Shown: positions 54,539-63,101, counted from the first letter of the stretch. The stretch: 64,000 nt of DNA from Niastella sp. OAS944 (GCA_024809215.1 JANUBW010000009.1:248001-312000), one strand, 5' to 3'. Numbers and translations: made by a program. The notes: generated by a model not told the origin, from the letters alone.

Positions 54539-55792
54539 ATGGTAAACATGAATGAACAGGAAAAAGATAGAAAGCCAGGTAGGCATATTAGCCGCCGCAT
54601 CTTATTAGGCGGCGCAGCTACAGCAGCTGTGGTGTTGCTGAAATCATCATACGGACAGGTTGTTCAAAAAGCCATTACGCAGGCAGAACTGAAAATAAGC
54701 GATCCTACAAAAGTATTAGGGCCGCCACCGGGCGAAGTGGGTACCCGCTCAAAATTTGAAAAGCCCGTAAAGAAAACATCCGATACTTCTTCGCGCACGC
54801 CACTGCAGGATCTGTTCGGTACCATCACGCCATCTGATCTGCATTATGAACGCCATCATGCCGGGGTGCCGGTGATAGACCCCAATAATTATAGCTTAAC
54901 CATACATGGTATGGTTGATAAGCCTTTGACGTTCTCCCTGGCCGATCTGAAACGTTTTCCATCTGTAACAAGAATATTCTTTCTCGAATGTTCGGGTAAC
55001 TACAGAAGTGGTAAAGAAACCATGACGCCGCAGGAGATCTGTGGATTGACCAGTCAAAGTGAATGGACGGGCGTAATGCTTTCAACACTGTTTCGCGAAG
55101 TAGGCGTTAAACCAAAAGCAAGCTGGTTTTTGGCCGAAGGTTCCGATGCGGCTGTGATGACACGCAGCGTTCCGGTAAGTAAAGGTTGGGAAGATGCGAT
55201 GATTGCCTATGCACAAAATGGCGAAGCCATACGGCCTGAACAAGGATACCCGGCAAGATTGTTATTGCCCGGTTGGGAAGGCAATACCAGTGTAAAATGG
55301 TTGCGGCGCATTGAGTTGAGTGATCAACCCTGGATGACCCGTGAAGAAACTTCAAAATACACCGAAGGTGTAAAGGATGGAAAGATAAGGCAGTTTAGTT
55401 TTGTGATGGATGCGCGATCTATCGTAACTTATCCGGCCTATCCGCAGCAAATACAAAAAGGCTGGATGGAGATAAGAGGAATTGCCTGGAGTGGCCGCGG
55501 TAAAATTTATAAAGTTGAAATTAGCACAGATGGTGGAAGGACCTGGAACACGGCGAAGCTGCAGGACCCGGTGCTTGATAAAGCCCATACCGCATTCCGT
55601 TACCTTTGGGAATGGAAGGGTGGGGAAGCCGAGATCCTAAGCCGAGCCATTGATGAAACCGGTTATGTACAGCCAACGATGAAACAGTTAAAAGAAGCCC
55701 GCGGTGAAGATATGGGTGGGTATCATTTGAACCCTGTGACCAGTTGGTTGGTGCAGCGCGATGGACGAGTGTTGTTTAAACCGGAGAATTAA
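54539..55792 (+). CDS. Sulfite-oxidase-family molybdoenzyme (SoxC/SorA-like)
   Basis: This is a periplasmic molybdopterin enzyme that probably oxidises sulfite or a related sulfur species. The N-terminus has a twin-arginine type start, HISRRILLGGAATAAVVLL. The Mo-ligating cysteine is C151 in RIFFLECSGNYRSG, a hallmark of the family. GVMLSTLFREVGVKPKASWF, GYPARLLLPGWEGNTSVKWL and RRIELSDQPW follow. The C-terminal dimerisation domain contains GWMEIRGIAWSGRGKIYKVE and ISTDGGRTWNTAKL. The length of 417 matches SoxC/SorA. The cytochrome c gene immediately upstream is the typical electron acceptor. Confidence 0.92.
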   Translation: MVNMNEQEKDRKPGRHISRRILLGGAATAAVVLLKSSYGQVVQKAITQAELKISDPTKVLGPPPGEVGTRSKFEKPVKKTSDTSSRTPLQDLFGTITPSDLHYERHHAGVPVIDPNNYSLTIHGMVDKPLTFSLADLKRFPSVTRIFFLECSGNYRSGKETMTPQEICGLTSQSEWTGVMLSTLFREVGVKPKASWFLAEGSDAAVMTRSVPVSKGWEDAMIAYAQNGEAIRPEQGYPARLLLPGWEGNTSVKWLRRIELSDQPWMTREETSKYTEGVKDGKIRQFSFVMDARSIVTYPAYPQQIQKGWMEIRGIAWSGRGKIYKVEISTDGGRTWNTAKLQDPVLDKAHTAFRYLWEWKGGEAEILSRAIDETGYVQPTMKQLKEARGEDMGGYHLNPVTSWLVQRDGRVLFKPEN

Positions 55793-55799
55793 TTTGATA

Positions 55800-55955
55800 A
55801 AGGGGAGGTAGCTTTTAGTTCTTAGTTTTAAGTTTCGGGTTTCAGGTTCGCGAAGCTGTATTTTGTATTTGCTTACGGCTTGTGGCTTTAAGCTTGCTGC
55901 TGTTTTCTGTATTTGCTTTAGGCTTTCGGCTTACAGCTTTAAGCTGTTTTCAATG
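55800..55955. repeat. Interspersed repeat mosaic (second copy)
   Basis: It contains AGTTTTAAGTTTCGGGTTTC, GCTTACGGCTTGTGGCTTTA and CTGTATTTGCTTTAGGCTTT at 55907-55926 (identical to 50693-50712), and ends GCTTTAAGCTGTTTTCAATG. The order of modules resembles that at 50550-50740, so both are copies of one composite element. It sits in the gap before the flavoprotein gene. Confidence 0.8.
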
Positions 55956-55991
55956 AATGAAATGATTTCTAAATTATTCAATTAAGATAGT

Positions 55992-57431
55992 TTGAATACA
56001 TATGATGCAATAATAATAGGTTCCGGCCCAAATGGATTAGCTGCTGCTATTACTATGCAGCAGGCTGGTTTATCGGTGCTGTTGCTGGAAGGAAAAGATA
56101 CGATTGGCGGTGGATTGCGAACAACAGAAATAACATTGCCTGGTTACTGGCACGACATCTGTTCGGCCATTCATCCCATGGCGGCGGCATCGCCTTATTT
56201 TACCACGCTGCCATTGGAGCAGCATGGACTGGAATTTGTTTATCCCGATGTGGCTGCGGCGCATCCCTTTGATGATGGTACTGCCGCTGTGTTAAAACAT
56301 TCGCTAACGGAAACCGCGCAATTGCTTGGTGCAGATGCCGGAAATTATACAAAATTAATTCAGCCCTTATTGAACATATGGCCTTCCATTGCAGCAGATA
56401 TACTGGGGCCTTTGCATTTTCCCAAACATCCATTGTCAATGGCGCAGTTTGGGCTGCCGGCGTTAACGTCTGCCAATTATCTGGCTAAAAAATTCAACAC
56501 AGCCAAAGCAAAAGGTTTGTGGGCAGGTATGGCTGCGCACTCCATTCAACCATTAACAAATGCCGCCACTTCGGCTATTGGTTTGGTTTTGATGGTGGCT
56601 GCGCATTTAAAAGGCTGGCCCGTACCAAAAGGCGGATCAGGATCGATTGCCAATGCATTGGCATCTTATTTTATTTCCATTGGCGGAAAGATAGAAACGG
56701 GGCAATATGTACGTTCGCTCAGTCAACTGCCTTCAGCAAAAGCCCTGTTGTTCGATGTAACGCCAAAACAATTATTACAAATTGCCGGTGAACGTTTTTC
56801 TTCTATTTATAAAAAACAACTGCAACGTTATCAGTATGGCATGGGTGTATTTAAAATAGATTGGGCACTGAGCGAACAAGTGCCTTTCACAGCGCAGGAA
56901 TGCCGCCAGGCAGGAACGGTGCATATTGGAAATACGCTGGAAGAAATAGTGGCGGGTGAACAATTATCATCAAGAGGCACACATGTAGAAAAGCCTTTTG
57001 TATTATTGGCGCAACCCAGTGTGTTTGATAAAACCCGTGCGCCGCAAAATAAACATACCGCCTGGGCGTATTGCCATGTGCCGCATGGATCAACCGTTGA
57101 TATGACAAAAGCCATAGAAGACCAGGTGGAACGGTTTGCCCCGGGATTTAAGGATTGTATTCTTGGTAAGAATACCATGAACACGGCTCAAATGGAAGCG
57201 TATAATCCTAATTATATCGGTGGCGACATAAACGGCGGTATCATCAATTTGCGACAGTTGTATACACGGCCGGCTATTCGCTGGTCGCCCTATACCACAC
57301 CGGCAAAAGGGATATACATCTGTTCATCCAGTACACCACCGGGTGGCGGCGTGCATGGAATGTGTGGCTTTCATGCAGCTCGCAAAGCCCTGCACGATGT
57401 ATTTGGTTTAAAAGAAATCCCTAAATTGTAA
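55992..57431 (+). CDS. CrtI-type NAD(P)/FAD-dependent oxidoreductase (TTG start)
   Basis: The N-terminal FAD motif is DAIIIGSGPNGLAAAITM, and LLLEGKDTIGGGLRTTEITL fits the phytoene-desaturase-like family. The C-terminal PPGGGVHGMCGFHAARKAL is the second FAD motif. The only start before the FAD motif is TTG at 55992, since a TAA is in frame at 55983-55985 and no ATG comes before the glycine loop. The substrate is unknown: the family covers carotenoid and retinol desaturases as well as many uncharacterised reductases. It lies between the sulfite-oxidase-like enzyme and the YeiH-type exporter, 36 bp before the latter. Confidence 0.88.
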   Translation: MNTYDAIIIGSGPNGLAAAITMQQAGLSVLLLEGKDTIGGGLRTTEITLPGYWHDICSAIHPMAAASPYFTTLPLEQHGLEFVYPDVAAAHPFDDGTAAVLKHSLTETAQLLGADAGNYTKLIQPLLNIWPSIAADILGPLHFPKHPLSMAQFGLPALTSANYLAKKFNTAKAKGLWAGMAAHSIQPLTNAATSAIGLVLMVAAHLKGWPVPKGGSGSIANALASYFISIGGKIETGQYVRSLSQLPSAKALLFDVTPKQLLQIAGERFSSIYKKQLQRYQYGMGVFKIDWALSEQVPFTAQECRQAGTVHIGNTLEEIVAGEQLSSRGTHVEKPFVLLAQPSVFDKTRAPQNKHTAWAYCHVPHGSTVDMTKAIEDQVERFAPGFKDCILGKNTMNTAQMEAYNPNYIGGDINGGIINLRQLYTRPAIRWSPYTTPAKGIYICSSSTPPGGGVHGMCGFHAARKALHDVFGLKEIPKL

Positions 57432-57467
57432 CAACGAGATTCCTGAACGTATACAAACAATCATAAC

Positions 57468-58832
57468 ATGTCGTACCAGAACGCGAACGTAGAAAGTGTA
57501 ATTGCGAGCGAAGAGAACCAACCAGTGCCGGCAAAGAAAAGTTTCTTCAGCTCTTTTACTGAAGATTACTGGGCTGTAACCATTGCCGGTGTTATAATAA
57601 TAGCCATACTGGCTTTAACCAGCTGGGTGCCCGGTTTTAAATTGCCATTACCCACCTATAAATGGGAAACCAGCAGTGATCTGTTGAATAAGGTATTATC
57701 ACCCAATAATCTTTTATTGGCCCTGCTAACCGGAGTGATCATTCTGGTACTGTCGGGCGTTGCCATATTGCTATCTGGCGGAAGTATTAAGAATTATGTA
57801 AAAGGTTTTTTACTCATTTACGTGCTGGCTGTAATAGCTATGATAATTGCAGGCAACAAAGTGGTGAATTACTACGGTTTTGAGTATGTGATCTTTGCTC
57901 TTATACTTGGGTTGTTGCTTGGCAATTTAACCACCGTTCCGGCCTGGTTGAAAGAAGCAGCGCGCTCTGAGTTTTTTATAAAGACCGGATTGGTGATATA
58001 TGGAACAAGCATTTTATTTACCGATATAATAAAAGCCGGCTTGCCGGGCTTATTGCAATCGGTGTTGGTGGTGGCTGTTGTTTGGTTTTTTTCATTATGG
58101 ATAAGCCGCAAGCTGAAAGTTGATGACGAGTTTGGTGTTATTCTCGCTTCGGCAGTATCTATTTGCGGGGTATCGGCGGCTATTGTTGCCAGTGGCGCTA
58201 TTAAAGGCGATAAAAAGAAGTTGTCGTATGTTACAACGCTGGTATTGCTGGTAGCTGTTCCAATGATGGTGATACAGCCCTGGCTCAGCAAATTTTTAGG
58301 ACTTTCCGAAGTAGTAGGCGGCGCCTGGCTGGGCGGTACCCTCGATACCACAGCATCGGTTTCGGCTGCGGCTCAACAGGTGGGCGAACAGGCTGTAAAG
58401 GCCGGGGTAATTGTTAAGTTCTCTCAAAACGTTTTGATAGGTATTGCAGCATTCTTTATTGCCCTTTGGTGGACGTATAGAAAAGGTGCAAAAACAGAAG
58501 GCGCCGAAAAGCCCGGACTGGGTGTTGTATGGGAGCGTTTTCCGAAGTTTGTATTGGGCTTTGTTGCCGCATCACTTCTTTTTTCTTTCCAAATACCAAC
58601 TGAATTGGCATCGGCCGTGGGGCCTGTTTTTTCAGGTTTGCGCACCGTATGGTTTGCCCTGGCGTTTGTGGCTATTGGGTTAGAAGCCCGGTTTGCCGAT
58701 CTGGTAAAAACCGATGGTGGCCGGCCGGCAGTGGCATTTATTTCCGCCCAATTGTTCAATATCATCTGGACCCTGCTTTGGGCCTATTTGTTGTTTGGCG
58801 GTGTGCTGCTACCCGTACCAGATATCAAATAA
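57468..58832 (+). CDS. YeiH/UPF0324-family putative sulfate exporter
   Basis: This inner-membrane protein of about ten to eleven helices matches the PSE (putative sulfate exporter) family. Markers are LGLLLGNLTTVPAWLKEAAR, FFIKTGLVIYGTSILF, SAVSICGVSAAIVASGAIKG, and GAWLGGTLDTTASVSAAAQQ followed by FSQNVLIGIAAFFIALWW. The C-terminal half has FVALGLEAR-like sequence (FVAIGLEARF), a family end motif. Members are found near sulfite-oxidising and taurine-degrading genes, where they remove sulfate; transport function is inferred rather than proven. Here the position after the molybdoenzyme cluster fits that role. The stop is followed by a small dyad. Confidence 0.88.
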   Translation: MSYQNANVESVIASEENQPVPAKKSFFSSFTEDYWAVTIAGVIIIAILALTSWVPGFKLPLPTYKWETSSDLLNKVLSPNNLLLALLTGVIILVLSGVAILLSGGSIKNYVKGFLLIYVLAVIAMIIAGNKVVNYYGFEYVIFALILGLLLGNLTTVPAWLKEAARSEFFIKTGLVIYGTSILFTDIIKAGLPGLLQSVLVVAVVWFFSLWISRKLKVDDEFGVILASAVSICGVSAAIVASGAIKGDKKKLSYVTTLVLLVAVPMMVIQPWLSKFLGLSEVVGGAWLGGTLDTTASVSAAAQQVGEQAVKAGVIVKFSQNVLIGIAAFFIALWWTYRKGAKTEGAEKPGLGVVWERFPKFVLGFVAASLLFSFQIPTELASAVGPVFSGLRTVWFALAFVAIGLEARFADLVKTDGGRPAVAFISAQLFNIIWTLLWAYLLFGGVLLPVPDIK

Positions 58833-58847
58833 TTAAAAGATGTACGA

Positions 58848-58932
58848 TTTACACCCCCAGGTGTAAACAATTGGACCCCCGGATTTTGGTGACGGATACG
58901 TAATTTCACGCCCGAAATAAATATCTGTCACC
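58848..58932. promoter_or_regulatory. Two dyads between the exporter gene and the GH2 gene
   Basis: TTTACACC (58848) and GGTGTAAA (58860) form a perfect 8-bp stem with CCCA loop, probably ending the exporter transcript without a T-tract. GGTGACGGATA (58888-58898) and TATCTGTCACC (58922-58932) are complementary at 10 of 11 positions and end 18 bp before the GH2 ATG, so they could be an operator. Confidence 0.5.
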
Positions 58933-58950
58933 ATTCCCGAAAAGATTGCC

Positions 58951-61371
58951 ATGCAGTTACGACATTTTTTCCTGCTCATTCTTTGTTCCATCTGTTTACA
59001 GTATTCTCTTTTTGCTCAGGCCACCAGGGTGCGCGAAGATTTTGATAAGAACTGGACCTTTCACCTGGGTGAAGCCGACAAACCTCAGTCAGCTTCTTTT
59101 GATGATGCTTCGTGGCGAAAGCTTAACCTGCCACACGATTGGAGCATCGAGTTGCCATTTGATTCAACCAGTCCTACCGGTACCGGTGGCGGCGCGTTAC
59201 GCGGCGGTTTAGGCTGGTACCGCAAAACGTTTACGTTGCCGGCAACCGACAAAGGCAAAAACATCTTTATCGATTTTGATGGGGTGTATTGTAATAGCGA
59301 GGTGTTCATCAACGGACACTCTTGTGGTGTTCGCCCTAATGGCTATATTTCATTCCGCTACGATCTTACTTCTTTCCTGAAATATGGTGGCGAGAAAAAC
59401 GTCATTGTGGTAAAGGTCGATAATAGCAAACAACCCAATAGCCGCTGGTATAGCGGCAGCGGTATATATAGAAATGTTTGGCTTGTAAAAACAAACACCA
59501 CATTTGTTGATAATTATGGCACGTATGTAACCACGCCAAAAGTGTCTGCATCAGCGGCAACAGTAAATCTTACCACAAATATCAACGGAACCGGCGGCTA
59601 TTTTGATATAACAACAACCATTATCAATGCCGCGGGTAAGCCCGTAGCTACGCAGTCGCAGAAAAATATTCATATCGGCGCATTTCAAACTACTACGCAA
59701 TCGTTCAGTATTGCATCGCCAACATTGTGGAGTATAGAGAACCCTTATTTGTATAAAGCTGTAACCAAAGTGATCGTAGGTGGAAAGGTGGTTGATGAGT
59801 ATACAACGCCGTTCGGCATCAGGAGCTTTAATTTCGATGTTGATAAAGGGTTTTTCCTGAATGGTAAAAAAGTGAAGATAGTGGGGGTGTGTAATCACCA
59901 CGACCTGGGTTGTTTGGGAACGGCCATCAATACCCGTGCACTGGAGCGTCAGCTGCAAATAATGAAAGATATGGGAGTGAATGGCATTCGTACATCGCAC
60001 AATCCGCCCGCACCAGAATTACTTGAGCTCTGCGATAAAATGGGTTTTATTGTAATGGATGAAGCGTTCGATATGTGGAAGCGCAGCAAAACCCAATATG
60101 ATTATAGTAACGATTGGGATGAATGGTATAAGAAAGACCTTACCGATCAAATTAAACGCGATCGCAACCACCCATCGGTATTTATATGGAGTGTAGGAAA
60201 TGAGATCCCCGAGCAGGGCGGTAAAAAAGGCGATAGCTCAGGTGTTATATATTTAAGGGAAATGCAAAAGATCGTACGCAGTCTCGATACCCGGCCAACA
60301 GTAACTGCCAATAATCATGTACAGGGTTGGAACCAGTTGTTGAAATCAGATATCAACGATCTTATTGGTTACAATTATCATCATATTGACTGGCATCCTG
60401 ATTCTGTACAAAAAACATGGGGCCGCAAACCTTTTATTGTTACCGAATCAGTTTCTGCATTACAATCAAGAGGGCATTATGATATGCCGTCAGATAGTAT
60501 GCGCATTTGGCCCAGGCGTTGGGATCTGCCGGTTGAAGGCGCCAATCCCGATCTTACCTGTTCGGCATACGAGAATTGTTTTACCCCCTGGGGCTCATCG
60601 CACCTGGCTACTTTACGTATGTTCCTGAAACATGAAAGCATCAGTGGTATGTATGTGTGGACAGGCTTTGATTATATGGGCGAACCAACGCCATATCCAT
60701 GGCCTGCGCGCAGCTCGTATTTTGGTATTGTAGATCTGGCCGGTTTTCCAAAGGATGTTTATTATTTGTACCAGAGTTTGTTCACTACTAAGAATGTATT
60801 GCATTTGTTTCCGCATTGGAACTGGAAGCCGGGACAAACAATTGATATGTGGGCGTATTATAACAATGCCGATGAAGTAGAACTGTTTATTAACGGAAAA
60901 TCGCAGGGCGTTAAAAAGAAAACGGGTGATGATCTGTATGTGATGTGGCGCGTGCAGTACGAAACCGGTAAGGTAGAAGCCGTATCGAAAAAAGAGGGTA
61001 AAGTGGTTGCCACTAAGGTAATAAAAACGGCAGGTGCACCTGCAAAGATCATCTTACAGGCCGACAGAAGTGCAATAAAGGCAGACGGAAAAGACCTGTC
61101 GTTTGTAACGGTGAAGGTGGTTGATAAGGATGGTAACCTGGTGCCCGATGCTGCTAATAAAGTTCAGTTTAAAATAACCGGTTCCGGCTTTGTTGCAGGG
61201 GTCGACAATGGTTGTCAAACCAATTTAGACTCATTTAAGGCCAACGAAGTGAAGGCTTTTAATGGATTAGCCCTGGCTGTGATACAATCAAACGGAAAAC
61301 CGGGAGCTATAAAGCTACAGGCACAGGCCGAAGGGTTGTTACCGGCCACTGTTGATGTGATCGTTAAGTAA
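58951..61371 (+). CDS. Glycoside hydrolase family 2 protein (beta-galactosidase-like)
   Basis: The signal peptide is MQLRHFFLLILCSICLQYSL with cleavage near FAQ. The order is the GH2 sugar-binding domain (NWTFHLGEADKPQSASFDDA, LNLPHDWSIELPF, GGLGWYRKTF), the immunoglobulin-like domain, and the TIM barrel with GVCNHHDLGCLGTAINTRAL and GVNGIRTSHNPPAPELLELC. The acid/base is E418 in FIWSVGNEIPEQGG and the nucleophile is E499 in FIVTESVSALQS. C-terminal Ig-like domains follow (VELFINGKSQGVKKKTGDDL). Length 806 is typical for the DUF4982-containing subgroup. Its stop codon is followed, in the same frame, by a 21-nt repeat array. Confidence 0.94.
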   Translation: MQLRHFFLLILCSICLQYSLFAQATRVREDFDKNWTFHLGEADKPQSASFDDASWRKLNLPHDWSIELPFDSTSPTGTGGGALRGGLGWYRKTFTLPATDKGKNIFIDFDGVYCNSEVFINGHSCGVRPNGYISFRYDLTSFLKYGGEKNVIVVKVDNSKQPNSRWYSGSGIYRNVWLVKTNTTFVDNYGTYVTTPKVSASAATVNLTTNINGTGGYFDITTTIINAAGKPVATQSQKNIHIGAFQTTTQSFSIASPTLWSIENPYLYKAVTKVIVGGKVVDEYTTPFGIRSFNFDVDKGFFLNGKKVKIVGVCNHHDLGCLGTAINTRALERQLQIMKDMGVNGIRTSHNPPAPELLELCDKMGFIVMDEAFDMWKRSKTQYDYSNDWDEWYKKDLTDQIKRDRNHPSVFIWSVGNEIPEQGGKKGDSSGVIYLREMQKIVRSLDTRPTVTANNHVQGWNQLLKSDINDLIGYNYHHIDWHPDSVQKTWGRKPFIVTESVSALQSRGHYDMPSDSMRIWPRRWDLPVEGANPDLTCSAYENCFTPWGSSHLATLRMFLKHESISGMYVWTGFDYMGEPTPYPWPARSSYFGIVDLAGFPKDVYYLYQSLFTTKNVLHLFPHWNWKPGQTIDMWAYYNNADEVELFINGKSQGVKKKTGDDLYVMWRVQYETGKVEAVSKKEGKVVATKVIKTAGAPAKIILQADRSAIKADGKDLSFVTVKVVDKDGNLVPDAANKVQFKITGSGFVAGVDNGCQTNLDSFKANEVKAFNGLALAVIQSNGKPGAIKLQAQAEGLLPATVDVIVK

Positions 61372-61917
61372 AATAAGGGCATTGTGTTGGCTAATAAGCG
61401 GGCCGGTAAGCTCAACAAGCGAACCGGCACGGCCAACAAGCGAACTGACAAGGCAAACAAGGGGGCCGGCGATACAAACAAGTGAACCTGCAAGATAAAT
61501 AAGCGAACCAGCAGGGCAAACAAGTGAACCTGCAAGACAAATAAGCGAACCAGCAAGGCAAACAAGTGAACTTACAGGTCAAGCAAGCGGGCGAACTATA
61601 AAATCAAGCTTGCAAACCTGGCAACCAAGCTTGCTGTTCATGTAAATATGCTTATTGCTGAAGAAAATGTGCTTATCGGCGATGTAAATCACCTTAAAGC
61701 TGAAGGAAATATGCCTACAAGCCGTGTAAATCATCTTACAAACGGAGCAAATGTACTTACAAGCCATACAATGCATCTTGCGCGCGATGTAAATATGCTT
61801 ACAAGCCGTGCAAAACATCTTACAAGCGAAGTAAAACTGCCTACAAGCCACGTATATAAAATTACAAGCCCTCCCGATGTACCGGGAGGGCTTGTAAAAC
61901 ATCTTATTGTCATACCA
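61372..61917. repeat. Tandem array of 26 units with exact 21-nt period (array 2)
   Basis: Starting from the first base after the GH2 TAA, 26 consecutive units of exactly 21 bases follow without any insertion or deletion. Units 1-13 (61372-61644) mostly begin AACAAG or AATAAG, with the core AACAAGCGAACC; units 14-26 (61645-61917) mostly begin AATATG or AATCAT, with the core CTTACAAGCC. Units 6-7 and 8-9 are 42-nt dimers that match at 40 of 42 bases. In the GH2 frame the units read as heptapeptides of the type N-K-R-T-S-K-A, interrupted by TGA in units 6, 8 and 10. It is probably non-coding. The terminator stem at 61862-61897 is inside the phase. Confidence 0.88.
61862..61897. terminator. Bidirectional hairpin built from array units 24-25
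   Basis: TTACAAGCCCTCCCG and CGGGAGGGCTTGTAA are perfect 15-bp complements with a 6-nt loop (ATGTAC). The left arm begins with the array core TTACAAGCC. On the minus strand TTTTATA follows, so it terminates the minus-strand gene at 61945-62442; on the plus strand it would stop GH2 readthrough. Confidence 0.85.
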
Positions 61918-61944
61918 AAATGAATGGTAAATAACGTCAAATGA

Positions 61945-62442
61945 TTAAGGGAACAAACCAGCGTGCAGCGCCTGGAATGTATCGGTGATGAGCTCACTGA
62001 ACTTCTTTGCTAAAGCAGCATTGGCGGGAGTACCCTGCTCTGTCAATACTACGTTACCAACCTGGTAGTAGTTAGTGGTGTTGTTGTCAAACACTTTAAC
62101 TACGCTGTTGTTTTTGAAATAAAAACACTTGCTGAAGTTTGTAGAGTCTGTAGTGAAGATATAGTTGGCTTTCAATATCTCCTTTGTTTTTTTGTTGTAG
62201 AAACATTCAACCCAGTATTTGCCTTCGCGGGCCTTGCCTCTGAAAGAAGCATGGTCTAAGAATTGACCGCCTTCAGCAATCTGGACTACTGAATCTATCT
62301 GAAATTTTTGGCTTTCGAAGTTAATCATTGGCGCAGCTGGTGCAGCTGTTTTGTTACTGGCAAACTGAGCAGTGGGTTTCTGCTGAGCCAGAGCAGGAAC
62401 GGCCAGGGTTGCGAGCAACAGAGTAAATAACCGTGTTTTCAT
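61945..62442 (-). CDS. Secreted protein of unknown function
   Basis: The N-terminus is a signal peptide (MKTRLFTLLLATLAVPALAQ) and the mature part of about 145 residues is rich in Lys, Phe and Thr. MINFESQKFQIDSVVQIAEG, GKYWVECFYNKKTKEILKAN, and YYQVGNVVLTEQGTPANAAL are recognisable blocks with alternating hydrophobic residues, suggesting a beta-sandwich. An extra start two codons upstream (62448) is possible. I do not recognise the family. It converges with the GH2 gene and uses the array-derived hairpin as terminator. Confidence 0.75.
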   Translation of the reverse strand: MKTRLFTLLLATLAVPALAQQKPTAQFASNKTAAPAAPMINFESQKFQIDSVVQIAEGGQFLDHASFRGKAREGKYWVECFYNKKTKEILKANYIFTTDSTNFSKCFYFKNNSVVKVFDNNTTNYYQVGNVVLTEQGTPANAALAKKFSELITDTFQALHAGLFP

Positions 62443-62448
62443 ATACAT

Positions 62449-62824
62449 ACGAATGGGTTTTATTAAATGTACACACGATTTGTTAAATGTGCAATAGGCG
62501 ACTAAAAAAAGGTCTTCTCACCGTAAGCGATGGTAGCAGGGGTTCTAATCTTATTCTAAGGCGTTGATACTGTGTTTCAATGGGTTGAGAAAATGCTAAA
62601 CCGTTAAGCGGTCAAATGGGGTTGAAATAATTGTTTTAGAATAATTTAAAAAAAAGTTTCAAGTGGGCTTTGGAGCGGGTTTTTAGGGTTGGATTATTAC
62701 GTGGGGTTTTTGCGATTGATGGTGTTTGTATTACTGTAGTAGTAATAGGGTTCAGCTAAAAAGTTCATCGAAATTAGTCATCAATATTTGTTGAGTTATG
62801 TTGTGTATAAAATGAGTTTGCATG
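62449..62824. other. Intergenic region with no recognised gene
   Basis: The region is AT-rich and contains no credible frame or repeat. It separates the secreted protein gene from the microprotein module. Confidence 0.55.
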
Positions 62825-62846
62825 AATTGATTTTGGACAACAAATG
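62825..62846 (+). promoter_or_regulatory. Upstream element of the microprotein module (copy 1)
   Basis: TTGATTTTGGACAACAAATG lies 46 bp before the first microprotein ATG. It recurs with one base change before the DUF6934-like gene (63102-63124), in the same orientation. Confidence 0.5.
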
Positions 62847-62891
62847 ATATAACGGGAATAAGTGTGTGTTTTTTTGAGGTATATTTATTTT

Positions 62892-63053
62892 ATGAAGAAG
62901 TTAATCAGAAAATTATTTAGGAAAAAGAAGAAAGGATGGTTAAAAGAAAAGCCTTACGTGGTTTATGAACGTAGTTTAGAAAATTACGCGCTTGGGCCTT
63001 TTGAATTAAGGAAATTGGAAGAAGCTAATCGTAGCCTTAGTAATACATTGTAA
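62892..63053 (+). CDS. Basic microprotein A1 of the DUF6934-like module
   Basis: The 53-residue product from ATG 62892 starts MKKLIRKLFRKKKKGW, a very basic amphipathic segment, then KPYVVYERSLENYALGPFEL and RKLEEANRSLSNTL. The same pattern appears in the microprotein at 63644 (basic start, V-Y-x-x-x-L-x-N-x-x-x-GP block, KLEEAN, LS). The two are therefore paralogues separated by a DUF6934-like gene. An upstream extension of the frame to 62862 is unlikely. I know no characterised homologue. The basic N-terminus could bind membrane or nucleic acid. Confidence 0.7.
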   Translation: MKKLIRKLFRKKKKGWLKEKPYVVYERSLENYALGPFELRKLEEANRSLSNTL

Positions 63054-63101
63054 AGCTCATTCGTTATTGATGTGAGTTCGATAATCTTTTACTGATTTGG
63101 C

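Noticed and set aside
61215-61902. Two minus-strand open frames with clear heptapeptide periodicity (LFALLVR-, ACKHIYI-type)
   Set aside because: They are created by the 21-nt array: any 21-nt period without indels gives heptads in every open frame. The two frames are different, one runs into the GH2 gene antisense, and no start or signal supports expression.
61648-61923. Plus-strand frame in the second half of array 2 (heptads such as HLTSEVK)
   Set aside because: It is in the GH2 frame but begins at an arbitrary ATG inside the array, and its end passes through the terminator stem. Coding is possible only as a former GH2 extension.
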